Assembly: GCA_934678955.1 (NCBI GenBank)
Contig: CAKUSI010000015.1
Span: 1-27,904 of the forward strand
Source of the DNA: an uncultured Austwickia sp.
Lineage (GTDB): Bacteria > Actinomycetota > Actinomycetes > Actinomycetales > Dermatophilaceae
DNA: 27,904 nt
Direction: 5' to 3'
Positions 1-8,427 of the stretch are shown piece after piece (position 1 is the first letter of the stretch; every line of letters begins with the position of its first letter). Made by a program: the position numbers and the translations under genes. A model generated the notes under the pieces. It did not search any database, was not told the origin of the DNA, and was given only the letters and a program-made list of their open reading frames with translations.

Positions 1-1151
1 CGTCCTGGGCGATGTCGAAGAAGTCCTCGCTCCGGTCTTCCACCTCGCTCAGGATGCTGGCGATGGGTTCCTTGTCCACGAGGTTGTTGGCGATCAGGTC
101 GATGGCGAGCGGGTGGTGCTCGACGAGTTGAGCGAGGCGCTCCGCGAGGTGGCGTTGGCCCTGCCACGGGTCGATCTCGGGCGAGGGCTTCCGCTCGCCG
201 AGGACGGCCCTGGTGAGCAGCAGCATGGATTCCACGGGTGAGAACGCAGTCATCCAGCACGAGCATCAGCGTGTCGTCGGCCCCGAGCCACGATCCGAGG
301 GACGCCCTCAGCCACGCCCAGCGCTCTCCCGGATCTGCCGGGAGGCTGGGCTCGCGGTCCGCGAACGAAGGGTCGATGGCGCGTGCCCAGGCCGACAGGC
401 CATCCGCAGCCGAACGGAAGACCAGCTCTCGTTCGGACGCACTCTCGGCCGTGTGGTCCACGCGATCGCCGCCCACGTTCACCCACGCGGTTCCCCGGGT
501 GTAGCCGAGTCCAAACTGCTCGACGTAGAACAGCGCCGCGCACGACTTGCCGGCACCGCCCATGCCGTGGAGCACGACGACGGGCTGTCGGACGGCACGC
601 CCAGCGTCTGCGCTCCGCATTCCGCCTGCAAGGTGCCAGTGGAGGTCGAGCAGCATGGTGAGGCGGAAGATGAAGCGGCCCCCGGAGGTGCCGGGGAGTC
701 CGATGACGGGTGGAGTCGCTCGTGGGGCCGCCGGAACAGGCGCGGAGGTCAGTGCCAGCCGACGTCGCACGGCCGCCGCGGCAACCGCGAGGGAGGCCGT
801 GTCGCCGCCGAAGTGGGCGGCCCGACGGCTTTTCACCGAAGGCATGAGGTCGAGCGCCACGTCGTCGAGGGTCACCACGGCGATCCTGTCCTCACCACGC
901 TCGGCGCCCAGGGCGAGCGATTTCAGCGCCTCCCACTGACAGACACGCGAGGCGTACTGGTGGGCGGAAGCCAGGATGACGGTCAGGCGAGTCGAATCCA
1001 GGGCCAGTGCCAGCGTCTCCGGGATGTCGTCCATCTCCCGGATGTTCTCCGCGTCGTGCCAGACGGTCAGCCCACCCCCCACGAGGGCGTCCCGGAGGAG
1101 CGCGGCCTGACTCGCGTCTCGGGATGAGTAGGAGAGGAAGATGTCGTGCAT
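1..1151 (-). pseudogene. TIR / NB-ARC (STAND) protein, frameshifted and internally deleted, partial at left edge
   Basis: The ATG at 1151 follows a G-rich Shine-Dalgarno stretch and lies 29 nt after the stop of the upstream gene, so the two probably form an operon. Residues 1-130 are a TIR domain: it opens MHDIFLSYSSRD, has VWHD at 30-33, and a Trp-Glu pair at 73-74 is the likely catalytic-Glu position. An NB-ARC-type P-loop, GMGGAGKS, lies at 196-203, and a Walker B LMLVLDD ends at residue 301. Right after this the frame fails. The continuation seen in another frame (about 240 down to 1) reads SPVESMLLLTRAVLGE and later VEHHPLAIDLIANNL, the GLPL-type motif of NB-ARC proteins. Only a few residues separate Walker B from this block, whereas the family needs roughly 35-45 more, including the sensor Arg (TTR) strand. 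I infer a deletion whose length is not a multiple of three, at about 205-250. Intact relatives are NAD-cleaving or signalling immune ATPases. A sequencing error alone would not explain the missing segment. Confidence 0.75.
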
Positions 1152-1180
1152 GTCGCCCCCGTGCCTGTTGTGTCGTCCTG

Positions 1181-2149
1181 CTAACCCGCCGTGCTGTCGA
1201 GCGCGTCCAGCAGCGCCTTGTAGGACCGCAGTGTGGAGTTGAGTTCCTGCAAGTGGTTGACCCCGCGGAAGATCTGCGGCTCGCCGCGCTCGTCGACGGC
1301 GTCGGGATCGATGCCGACGGTGTCGATGACGCACCCGTAGGGGAGGCCGAGCATCCGCACGGCGTCCGCGTGCTGGAACGGGACGTAGATCGGCGAGGTG
1401 ACCATCAGGACGCGCTGGCCCGGGGACACCTTCGCCACCTCTGAGGCCCAGTAGTGGTAGCTGTCGGGAGTATTGGCGCGTCGGGCCGCGTCCCGACTCG
1501 GAGCGACCACCAGTGCGACCTGACGCCCAGCCGCCCCGGTGCCGACCGCCACACGCTTGCGCAGGTTGGGCTGCACCGACTCGTCGAGAGGGACGGTGTC
1601 GTCAAGGAGTTCGACGCCGAAGCTCGTCCGCAGTGCCCTCGCCATGGCCTCGTGTTCCTCGCGGACTCCTTCCAGTCCAAATGCAGGGAGGAGATCGAGC
1701 TCCGCGTCATTCAGCTCCCGGAAGCCGGAGACCGCGTAAATCGAATCGGCCGTCACACCGTGCGCCATCAGGTGGGCGGCGTACTCCGGACGCCACACGC
1801 AGGCCCGGACGAGGCCGCCGAGCATGAGGAGGAAGTCGTATTGCTCGAAGCGCGGCTTCTCCGGCCACCGGAGTCCAAGTTCCCCTGACGCCTCAAGGAC
1901 GACCTCCTCGAGGGGCCCAGAGACGGTGTCGGGGTCGACGAGGTTGCGTTCGCGGCCGGCCCGGAAGTCCCAGTGCTGCGCCGACCATGCCTGGAGTTCG
2001 ACCAGATCCAGCGTGCCCGCGACCGGCTTGGGGCCGTCGAAGCGTCGAACCAGTTCGATCAGCGCGTCGTTGATGAGCCACGCGGCGACATCGCTGCGGA
2101 TGACCTCCGGCGTGGGTGGCACTCCGAGAGCGGGGGGCGGGACAGGCAT
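1181..2149 (-). CDS. DUF218-like (YdcF/SanA-type) Rossmann-fold protein
   Basis: The 322-residue protein starts at an ATG preceded by a strong GGAAGGAG ribosome site, 7 nt upstream. It has no signal peptide or membrane helix, so it is probably cytosolic. The pattern recalls the DUF218/YdcF fold. A hydrophobic strand ending in a Gly pair (FLLMLGGLVRACVW) is followed by 'IYAVSGFRELNDAE', an 'EHEAMARAL' helix, and a Pro/Ser-rich second half. That half has 'VALVVAPSRDAARRANTPDS' and the strand 'RVLMVTSPIYVPFQHADAVR', which matches the family's 'vllvTs.yH..Ra' ending. DUF218 proteins are poorly understood; some act in envelope integrity or bind nucleotides. The gene lies 29 nt upstream of the broken TIR/NB-ARC gene on the same strand, so it may have been that protein's partner. 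The family call rests on motif order only. It is moderately secure as a fold and unknown as a function. Confidence 0.6.
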   Translation of the reverse strand: MPVPPPALGVPPTPEVIRSDVAAWLINDALIELVRRFDGPKPVAGTLDLVELQAWSAQHWDFRAGRERNLVDPDTVSGPLEEVVLEASGELGLRWPEKPRFEQYDFLLMLGGLVRACVWRPEYAAHLMAHGVTADSIYAVSGFRELNDAELDLLPAFGLEGVREEHEAMARALRTSFGVELLDDTVPLDESVQPNLRKRVAVGTGAAGRQVALVVAPSRDAARRANTPDSYHYWASEVAKVSPGQRVLMVTSPIYVPFQHADAVRMLGLPYGCVIDTVGIDPDAVDERGEPQIFRGVNHLQELNSTLRSYKALLDALDSTAG

Positions 2150-2185
2150 GGTTCTCCTTCCACAGGACGGATTGCGGCAGGTGCG

Positions 2186-2191
2186 AGCCTA
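2186..2191 (-). promoter_or_regulatory. Possible -10 element (TAGGCT) of the DUF218-like / TIR-NB-ARC operon
   Basis: On the minus strand the hexamer TAGGCT fits the actinobacterial TAnnnT -10 pattern. It would give a transcript starting about 30 nt before the ATG at 2149. No convincing -35 hexamer is visible, only GAACGC at a spacing of 17. The same hexamer occurs upstream of the HerA-type gene at 11317. Motif-only call. Confidence 0.3.
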
Positions 2192-2298
2192 GCCACGGAG
2201 CCGCGTTGGCGTTCCCGGGATCGGAGGACTCAACGGACCAAGGGTAATCCGCTCTGGGTGAGTGACTGGAGCAAGCTGTTTTCAGCCCGAGACGGAGG

Positions 2299-2320
2299 CG
2301 GAGGGTGCGGGCACCCTCCG
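2299..2320 (-). terminator. GC-rich hairpin terminator of the CHAP hydrolase gene
   Basis: CGGAGGGTGC and GCACCCTCCG form perfect 10-nt arms separated by two G residues. The hairpin begins 10 nt past the stop codon at 2331 on the minus strand. There is no U-tract, which is common for terminators in high-GC Gram-positives. It separates the hydrolase gene from the DUF218-like gene next in line. Confidence 0.65.
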
Positions 2321-2330
2321 GCCCCGATGC

Positions 2331-3692
2331 TCAGAACTGACCCACGGACCGCTGCCAGGCGTGCCAGATCGAGCGACCGCCGCCGATGTGGGCCACCTCG
2401 ACGCGCCCGTCCGGGCTCTTGGCGGCAGCAATGTCGGTGGCCCAGCCGTTCAGGGCCTGCCAGCGATCGACCCCGGAGGAGGGCGCGAGGCGCCAGATCT
2501 TCCCGGCGGCATCGATGGCGAAGACCTCCCAGTTCCCGTTGCCGACGCTGGTGGCGCCGATCTGGCGCATGTCACCGCCGTGGTCGTACCAGCCGCCCAG
2601 CGAACCGCCCGGGGTGGTCTGCCACGCGTGGTAGACATGCCCGTTGAGGCCGGTGGCGAAGAGCTCCACGCGTCCGTCGGTGCTGGTGGCGGCGGACAGG
2701 TTGCGCACCTGACCCGGGACGTTGGACCACGTCCGCTTGGCTTGGGTCGCCCGCCAGATCGAGTTGCTGCCGCCGACGTGGAACACCTCCCAGCCGTTGC
2801 CCCCGCGCGCGGCCGCGATCTCGGTCGCGTAACCGCCCAGACCCTCCCAGTTGGCGATGCTGCCCCCCGGCGTGGACTCCCAGTGGTGGTACACCTGATC
2901 GTTCATGCCGATATAGAACAGCTCGACCCGCCCGTCCGTGCTGGTGGTGGCCGCGATGCGCTTGGCTCGGGGCCCCTCGATCGCCATCCAGCCGGTCGAG
3001 CCGCCGTTGCGCAGCACCTTGCGGTAGATGACGTTGTTGGTGCCCAGGTGGAACAACTCCCACCCGCCCTGAACCGTCGCGAAGGCGAGGTCCAGCGCCT
3101 GTCCGGGGTGGCCGTACCAGATCACCTGCAGCGACGGCGCGGTGGCGGGCAGATCACGCACGTGCAGAAACTCCACGTCCGCGTCCCGGCTGATGTCGAT
3201 GGTGCGCGCTCGCGTGCCACCTCCCCAGGAGTCCTCCGTGATGCGGACGAGGTTCCCCTGCACCGCCTCGACGTACGCGACGTGGCCGGAACCTCCATCC
3301 CACTGGGCGATGGCACCCACGGCCGGCGTCCGGTTCACCCGGCCTGTGCCCAAGTAGGTCGAGACCGTGGTGTCCCATGCCGCAGCGTCGCCCCACCTCA
3401 CCGACGAGGGCACGAAGTCGGCGACGCCGTTGCGGGCCAGCTTGAACGCCGCGTATCGGGTGCAATTGTGGCCATCGAAGCCAGGCCACCCGACGCGGAC
3501 GCCGAAGCGTGACTCGGCCCAGGTCCCGCTGTCCGCGGCCGAGTAGCCCCCGGTGGTGCACGCGAAACCGGCGTCGGTGCAGGGGGGATCGCCGATACCG
3601 GTCAGTCCCGCAGCGGACGCCGCAGGTGCGGACAGCAGCGCGGACGTGGCCAGGACGGCCGTGGCCGCCAGCGTGGCAAGTGACTTCTTCAT
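2331..3692 (-). CDS. Secreted CHAP-domain peptidoglycan hydrolase with C-terminal lectin-like beta-propeller
   Basis: The 453-residue protein starts at the ATG at 3692, preceded by a GAAAGGG ribosome site. The reading frame stays open further upstream, but only with arginine-rich junk sequence. Residues 1-28 are a Sec signal peptide (MKK, hydrophobic core, ASA cleavage region). Residues about 50-185 are a CHAP amidase/endopeptidase domain. The catalytic Cys is C77 in GFDGHNCTRYAAF, His is H137 in GSGHVAYVEAV, and the third residue is probably E153 in ITEDSW. From about 190 to the end come five or so repeats of 45-50 residues. Each contains 'DGRVELF.IG.N..VYH.W' and 'W..LGG...EIAAA'-type strands, typical of PLL/tectonin-like sugar-binding propellers. 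The enzyme should be exported, bind wall sugars and cut peptide crosslinks of peptidoglycan. It is monocistronic, ends in a hairpin, and is divergent from the gene at 3914. It could be a housekeeping wall enzyme or a weapon against competitors. Confidence 0.9.
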   Translation of the reverse strand: MKKSLATLAATAVLATSALLSAPAASAAGLTGIGDPPCTDAGFACTTGGYSAADSGTWAESRFGVRVGWPGFDGHNCTRYAAFKLARNGVADFVPSSVRWGDAAAWDTTVSTYLGTGRVNRTPAVGAIAQWDGGSGHVAYVEAVQGNLVRITEDSWGGGTRARTIDISRDADVEFLHVRDLPATAPSLQVIWYGHPGQALDLAFATVQGGWELFHLGTNNVIYRKVLRNGGSTGWMAIEGPRAKRIAATTSTDGRVELFYIGMNDQVYHHWESTPGGSIANWEGLGGYATEIAAARGGNGWEVFHVGGSNSIWRATQAKRTWSNVPGQVRNLSAATSTDGRVELFATGLNGHVYHAWQTTPGGSLGGWYDHGGDMRQIGATSVGNGNWEVFAIDAAGKIWRLAPSSGVDRWQALNGWATDIAAAKSPDGRVEVAHIGGGRSIWHAWQRSVGQF

Positions 3693-3913
3693 CGTGGTGC
3701 CCTTTCGATCGGGATGGACACACGACGATCCGTTCCCGGACGCCGACGTGGCTCGCTTGCGAAGCTCGTGCCCACCAAGGGCTGCCGGAATGGCCGGCCT
3801 CCTTCGAACTCCGGCGCGTCGAGGAGGTGCTTGCATGTCTTCCCATCGAAGAAGCCAACGCGGCCGTTCAGCGCGGCCTACGCTGTGTCTGGCGCGAGTA
3901 CGAGGGGGAACCT

Positions 3914-6118
3914 GTGAGCTTGGTTGAACGGGCGGGCGCGGCAGCCCTTCGCGCGTGCGTGGTGGCAGCCCCCGGTTTCGAGGCCCTCGCACACGGTATT
4001 GAGTTGTCGTTGAGGGACGTGGGGCTGCAGAGCAGGGTGGGGTGGCCGGACGAAGAGGACACGGCGATCGTCCTGCTCCTCAGTCGGGAGCTTCCGGAGG
4101 GTCTTTCAGAACTGACCGAGCTGCTTCCCGGACGCCTCGTCCCCGTCAAGGTCGGCAACGTCGATGAGGCACTTCTGCCGCAACGGCTAGCGTCATTGAA
4201 CTGGATTCCCTGGTCTCCTGGGCGCTCTCGCGATGCGATCGACGCGATCAGCCGTGCCTGCGTTACCGACCTCCGAAGCTTCTTCGAGGTCCAGAGCCTC
4301 GAAGCTCGGGCGGCAGGTTGGGAGAGCTCTGGACGTGGCGAGGCTGATCTCATCCGAACTAGGCGAGAGTTGCGCCAGCTCTTGGGCGCCTTCGAAGGCG
4401 GACTCGAGCTGACCCCGAGCGCCCAAGAGTTTATCCGCAGGTCGTCGGCGGCAACTCGCGCGTCGGAAAGACGCTCGCGCTATCGGGGGATCTTCTGGAC
4501 AGCGCTGTCCATAGCCATCGTCGTGGGCGTGCTGCAGTCCATGGTCACGCTTCAAGGGTACGAGGAACGCCGCAACCTCTACCTTGTCGCGTCGTCTGGG
4601 GCGGACAGTCTCTTCCCAGTGGCTCAGGTCCCGAAGTTCGCCGCGCTGGTCCTGCTCAGCGAAGAGGCCGGAGAACCAGCACCCTTCGAGGCGGAGGCGC
4701 GGCTGGCGCGCTTGCTGTCCGAGCCCAGCCCCGTCCAGGCATTCGTCGGCGCACCGAACAACGTCGCCCTCACGGCTACGGCCATTGGCGCCGACGGCCG
4801 GATGCTCCAGGTTGGCGGAGATGGGCTGCTGTGGCGCGGCGCGGTCGGGCGGGCCGACCTGGAGCAGACGGCCTCTGTTCCACACCCGGGGACCCTGCTC
4901 GTGGCGGACGCGGCTTTGGAGACGTGGGCCGTCGCGGACGACACCCGCGTCACCGCTTCGCAAGCAGGACAAACGACCACCCTTCGGACGAAGCTGGCGG
5001 GCGGCGCCGAGTCGCTGCGCATGCAGCGCGACGGTGCGGCGCTCGCGGTGCTCGGAGTTGGTGCGGCCGAGATATTTGCCGTCGGCGGCAGCGTCGAGTT
5101 GGTGCGATCAGTCAGTGGTGTGCTCGCAGCGAGCGAGGTCGGTGGGCGTCTCGTGCTCGTGATCGCCGAGGATGAGGTGGTTCGTGTCGTCGACGCCATG
5201 ACGGGTGAGCGGCTCAGCGAGGTGGGGGCTCCGGCCGATGTTCAAGCGGCGACGGTGTTGGCCGACGGAGCTCTCGTCCTCGTCGCAGGAGAGCGGCTCT
5301 GGAAGCAGGACGGCGAAGGGCTGACGAGTGTCGGACTGGCCGTCCCGACGTCGGTGACCCAGCTGGAGGCCACCTCGAGGGGTGAGGTGCTTGTCGCCAC
5401 TGTGGGGGATGGTGCCCGCCTGATCGACGTGGACCGAGGAGTGCGGTTGGCCCAGATATGTCGCGAAGGTGCCGTGACCCGGATGGACCTGTCTATCGGC
5501 TCGGACTGGGTGGTCTGCAACTACGGGGCCACGGGCTGGATCTGGGACACGCGGCCTTTCCGGCCCACGGGGCCCGGGGATGCTGGCGCCAAAGTCCCCG
5601 CGGATGTTGCTGATGTTGCATCCGAGGACACCGCCGTAAGAGTCGTTGACGGAGTCCTGGGGATCGCCCGTGGCGACCTGACGACAACCCACGATGTGGC
5701 CATGAGGGGCAAGATCACAGGTGACGGTGGTGTCGACCCCGCTGTGTTCGTTCACGGGGAGCTGACTGCCGTGGGAGTGCTGCCCGGTGGGAGGACCGTC
5801 GCGTACGGCACCGACTTGGGCGAAGTGGTGGTGGCGGACCTGTCGCCGGCCCTGGAACTGCTAGTGACACAGAGCTGGGTGGAACCCAATGGCTCGCCCG
5901 TGCGCTCGCTGCGACTTGAGTCGGGTCGGCTAGAGGTGGCGACAGCTAGCGCACGATGGAGACTCAGCCCCTGCACGGAGTGCAGGATCGACCGAGCACG
6001 GCTGCTCCAGGCGCAGGCGGAGCGGCAACTGCCCTGCTACCTCACGGACTACGACGGCGCCTTCCCCACCCGGATCAGCGAGCGGCTTGGGCTCACTGTC
6101 TGCCCGGGAGGCGCTTAG
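3914..6118 (+). CDS. Membrane protein with degenerate TIR-like N-terminus and beta-propeller C-terminus
   Basis: I chose the GTG at 3914 (734 residues) because AGGGGG sits 6 nt upstream. The open frame extends back to 3509, but that part lies opposite the CHAP gene and has a composition unlike protein. An alternative GTG at 3827 cannot be excluded. Residues about 1-110 look like a worn-down TIR domain: strands ALRACVVAAPG, DTAIVLLLSRELP and RLVPVKVGN occur in the right order. The SYS motif, the helix after the second strand and the catalytic Glu are all missing. One membrane helix lies at about 190-210 (FWTALSIAIVVGVLQ). The rest, about 260-680, is a run of short beta-strand repeats of WD-like propeller type, followed by a Cys-containing tail (SPCTECRIDRARLLQAQAE). 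The next gene, 3 nt away, has the same layout with an intact TIR. This one may be its non-catalytic partner. Function unknown. Confidence 0.75.
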   Translation: MSLVERAGAAALRACVVAAPGFEALAHGIELSLRDVGLQSRVGWPDEEDTAIVLLLSRELPEGLSELTELLPGRLVPVKVGNVDEALLPQRLASLNWIPWSPGRSRDAIDAISRACVTDLRSFFEVQSLEARAAGWESSGRGEADLIRTRRELRQLLGAFEGGLELTPSAQEFIRRSSAATRASERRSRYRGIFWTALSIAIVVGVLQSMVTLQGYEERRNLYLVASSGADSLFPVAQVPKFAALVLLSEEAGEPAPFEAEARLARLLSEPSPVQAFVGAPNNVALTATAIGADGRMLQVGGDGLLWRGAVGRADLEQTASVPHPGTLLVADAALETWAVADDTRVTASQAGQTTTLRTKLAGGAESLRMQRDGAALAVLGVGAAEIFAVGGSVELVRSVSGVLAASEVGGRLVLVIAEDEVVRVVDAMTGERLSEVGAPADVQAATVLADGALVLVAGERLWKQDGEGLTSVGLAVPTSVTQLEATSRGEVLVATVGDGARLIDVDRGVRLAQICREGAVTRMDLSIGSDWVVCNYGATGWIWDTRPFRPTGPGDAGAKVPADVADVASEDTAVRVVDGVLGIARGDLTTTHDVAMRGKITGDGGVDPAVFVHGELTAVGVLPGGRTVAYGTDLGEVVVADLSPALELLVTQSWVEPNGSPVRSLRLESGRLEVATASARWRLSPCTECRIDRARLLQAQAERQLPCYLTDYDGAFPTRISERLGLTVCPGGA

Positions 6119-6121
6119 CAC

Positions 6122-8203
6122 ATGACCCTCGTGTTCCTCTCCTACTCACGCGTCGACTCCGACACCGTGCTGGCGTTCGCAGAGAGGCTGCGCGACGCCG
6201 GTTTCCAAGTGTGGCTCGACCAGAACTCGATCCAGGCAGCCGTGCCGTGGCGCACCGAGATCACCAAGGCCATCCGAGGCAGCGACTTCGTGATCGCTGC
6301 GCAGTCGGACGCGTGGCGGTCGTCCAGTAACTGCGCCCACGAGTACCGCGTCGCCAAGGAATACGGCAAGTCGATACTGCACCTCGAGGTGACGGACTCT
6401 TCGTCGGACTGGGTGGCGGCGGCGAAGGCCGCTGACGCGCAGGTGGACGCCGCGGAGCGGCGACGATCGGCGTTGCTGGGGGACAGCTATCGGTGGTGGC
6501 AGGCGGGGCGGCCACGCACCCACTTGGTTTCTGGCGCCGTCCTGCGTGGCTTCCGTCGCGCTCTCCGAACCACCTCCGATCCCATTGCGGTTGACTTCGT
6601 CCGACGGTCGTCACAGCGCGTCCGTCTTCGCATGCTGGGCAGGGCGATCCTTGCGGCACTCACTGTCGTGTTGCTCCTCGGGTCGTTTGTGTCGCGGCGA
6701 GTGCCCGAGGAGCTGCAAAGTCAAGTTTCCGCAGCAGTGGAAGACCTGCGTTCCGAGCGGTTGGTGAGAACCGCCCTGCAGCAAGGCCCTGTCGAGGGAC
6801 TGCAGGTGGCGGCCGATCTGGCCGTCACGGATTCCTGGGCCAGTCGGTCGGCGCTCGCGCTCGCGCTCGGCGTGCACCTGCCCACGAGCGTCGAGAATCC
6901 GCCACCGCGCCGACCCAAAGCCGCACCAGCGCTGCCGGTCGGCACGAAGATCCCGCACGAGAGCGGGAGCGTCACGGTCGTGCCGGGTGGTGTCCGGCTG
7001 GAGGCCGGGGCGTCCACGCTGATGATCCGGCTGGCCGGTGATGTGACTGCCCTTGCCTGGGGTCGTGGCGGTACCTGGTTCGCCGTCGCCACGAACCGCG
7101 ACGTCCGTGTGGTCAGGGCCTCGACAGGTCGTGAGGTAGCGAAGCTGGTGGGGTATGACGGAATGATCAACGGCCTTGAATGGGCGGACGCGTCGACCTT
7201 GGTCGGGCGCGCGGGAACGACCAGGGTCATTTGGTCGCTGCCGCAACGGCCCATGCTGACGAATACCGGATGGCGTGTGAATGGACTCGAAGCAGGGCCG
7301 GCGGGCACCACTTTGGTCGTCGGGCAAGGAGGTGAGCTCGCGCTGGTCCAAGGCGACGTTGTGCGGGACCTACCGCAACTTGCGGGTGGAGGCGGGCTGC
7401 TGGCCGCCACCGCGACGCCTTCGGGATGGTTGGTGGCGGTCAGTGACGAGGGTTCCTCGGGACGTCTGGTGGAGATATCGCCTGTGGGTGAACTCGGGCG
7501 ATCGGTCGACATCGGCGAATGCGATCCCAGCGGGCTGGATGTGGCGGAGTCTGGCCAAACCGTAGTGGCGTGCCTGCTCGGGGATGTGGCGGTCGTGGAC
7601 GTGGCCTCGGGGAGTGTCGAGCGGCTGCCGGTCGAAGGCTTCCAGCTCGCCAGTCTCCTCGTAGACGCAGACGACACCCTGTTGGCTACGTCCGTCTATT
7701 CCGAGTTGCTCAGGTGGACTGGCTCGGACTGGGTTCTGACGGGCCAGTGGGCCGGCAACTGCGTCCAAGGGGCGAGGATCATCACCGCCTCACCCGACCG
7801 GCAACGCATTCTGCTCACCGGTAACAGTGTGTCGGGGCTTTGCACGCAGCTCAGAAACGACCCGACGGACAGGTCGGAGAGCAGTCGGCTGGCGACACCG
7901 CCGGACATCCAGGCATTCACGGACGCAGAGTGGTCGTCGGATGGCCGGACAATCGTGGCGGTGGCCCCGTCCGGTGAACTGTGGGTGTTCGACGCAGAGC
8001 ACTACGTCACACGCGCCCTGGTTGTCCCGACCGGTGCAGCCTTGACCTCTGTTTCGTTCCTGGACCCACAGCGAGTGCTGGTGGGCAGCATCGATGGCGA
8101 CCTTGTCGTCGTCGACGTCACCACGGCTGTCGCAGACCTCGCCGGCCAAGTCGCCGAGGCCCGCCGTCGCGCCGTCTTGGCTGAGGAGGCTGGAATCGAG
8201 TGA
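6122..8203 (+). CDS. TIR domain - membrane helix - beta-propeller protein
   Basis: The 693-residue protein starts at an ATG 3 nt after the preceding stop, with GGGAGG upstream, so the pair is co-translated. Residues 1-95 are a canonical TIR domain: LVFLSYSRVD at 3-12, VWLD at 30-33, and E74 in NCAHEYRVAKEYG at the position of the NAD-hydrolysing Glu. A charged linker with RRSSQRVRLR precedes a membrane helix at about 171-190 (LGRAILAALTVVLLLGSFV). A short coiled region follows with EELQSQVSAAVEDLRSERLV. Residues about 265-680 are a beta-propeller of WD-like repeats with strand ends such as SGELWVFDAEH and DGDLVVVDVTT. TIR domains of this type in bacteria cleave NAD or make signalling cyclic nucleotides. 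The helix would place the TIR domain and the propeller on opposite sides of the membrane, or anchor both beside it if the topology differs. The N-terminal position of the TIR domain suggests that it faces the cytosol and the propeller faces out. Confidence 0.85.
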   Translation: MTLVFLSYSRVDSDTVLAFAERLRDAGFQVWLDQNSIQAAVPWRTEITKAIRGSDFVIAAQSDAWRSSSNCAHEYRVAKEYGKSILHLEVTDSSSDWVAAAKAADAQVDAAERRRSALLGDSYRWWQAGRPRTHLVSGAVLRGFRRALRTTSDPIAVDFVRRSSQRVRLRMLGRAILAALTVVLLLGSFVSRRVPEELQSQVSAAVEDLRSERLVRTALQQGPVEGLQVAADLAVTDSWASRSALALALGVHLPTSVENPPPRRPKAAPALPVGTKIPHESGSVTVVPGGVRLEAGASTLMIRLAGDVTALAWGRGGTWFAVATNRDVRVVRASTGREVAKLVGYDGMINGLEWADASTLVGRAGTTRVIWSLPQRPMLTNTGWRVNGLEAGPAGTTLVVGQGGELALVQGDVVRDLPQLAGGGGLLAATATPSGWLVAVSDEGSSGRLVEISPVGELGRSVDIGECDPSGLDVAESGQTVVACLLGDVAVVDVASGSVERLPVEGFQLASLLVDADDTLLATSVYSELLRWTGSDWVLTGQWAGNCVQGARIITASPDRQRILLTGNSVSGLCTQLRNDPTDRSESSRLATPPDIQAFTDAEWSSDGRTIVAVAPSGELWVFDAEHYVTRALVVPTGAALTSVSFLDPQRVLVGSIDGDLVVVDVTTAVADLAGQVAEARRRAVLAEEAGIE

Positions 8204-8427
8204 CCGTGAGGGCGTCTGACCGGCTGAGCCACCACCCGTGCGCGGAGGCCCCCGCGTCCCAGCAGTTGTTCCTCGATCATCGAGATGAGCGGCCGCGAGT
8301 CGAGTTGGAGTTGAGGCGCGCCAAGCGCCACCCCTCCAGCGCTCGTCCTACTGGAAATCGGCAGGGAGGCCCCTGCGGGTCCACCACCTGGGAGGGTGAC
8401 TCGAGACGTGCTGTTGGAGGGGTGTTG
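8204..8427 (+). other. Intergenic stretch before the TIR relic
   Basis: I see no credible coding sequence here. A frame runs from a GTG at 8200 to 8439, but it is rich in Arg, Ser and Pro and has no recognisable domain. A small palindrome, CTCGAT-C-ATCGAG, lies at about 8272-8284 and could be part of a terminator for the preceding gene. A GGAGGGG ribosome site at 8416-8422 belongs to the relic that follows. Confidence 0.4.

Noticed and set aside
3509..3913. Upstream extension of the first propeller gene
   Set aside because: It overlaps the CHAP gene antisense and is Arg/Pro/Trp-rich; the GTG at 3914 has a good ribosome site. A start at 3827 remains possible.
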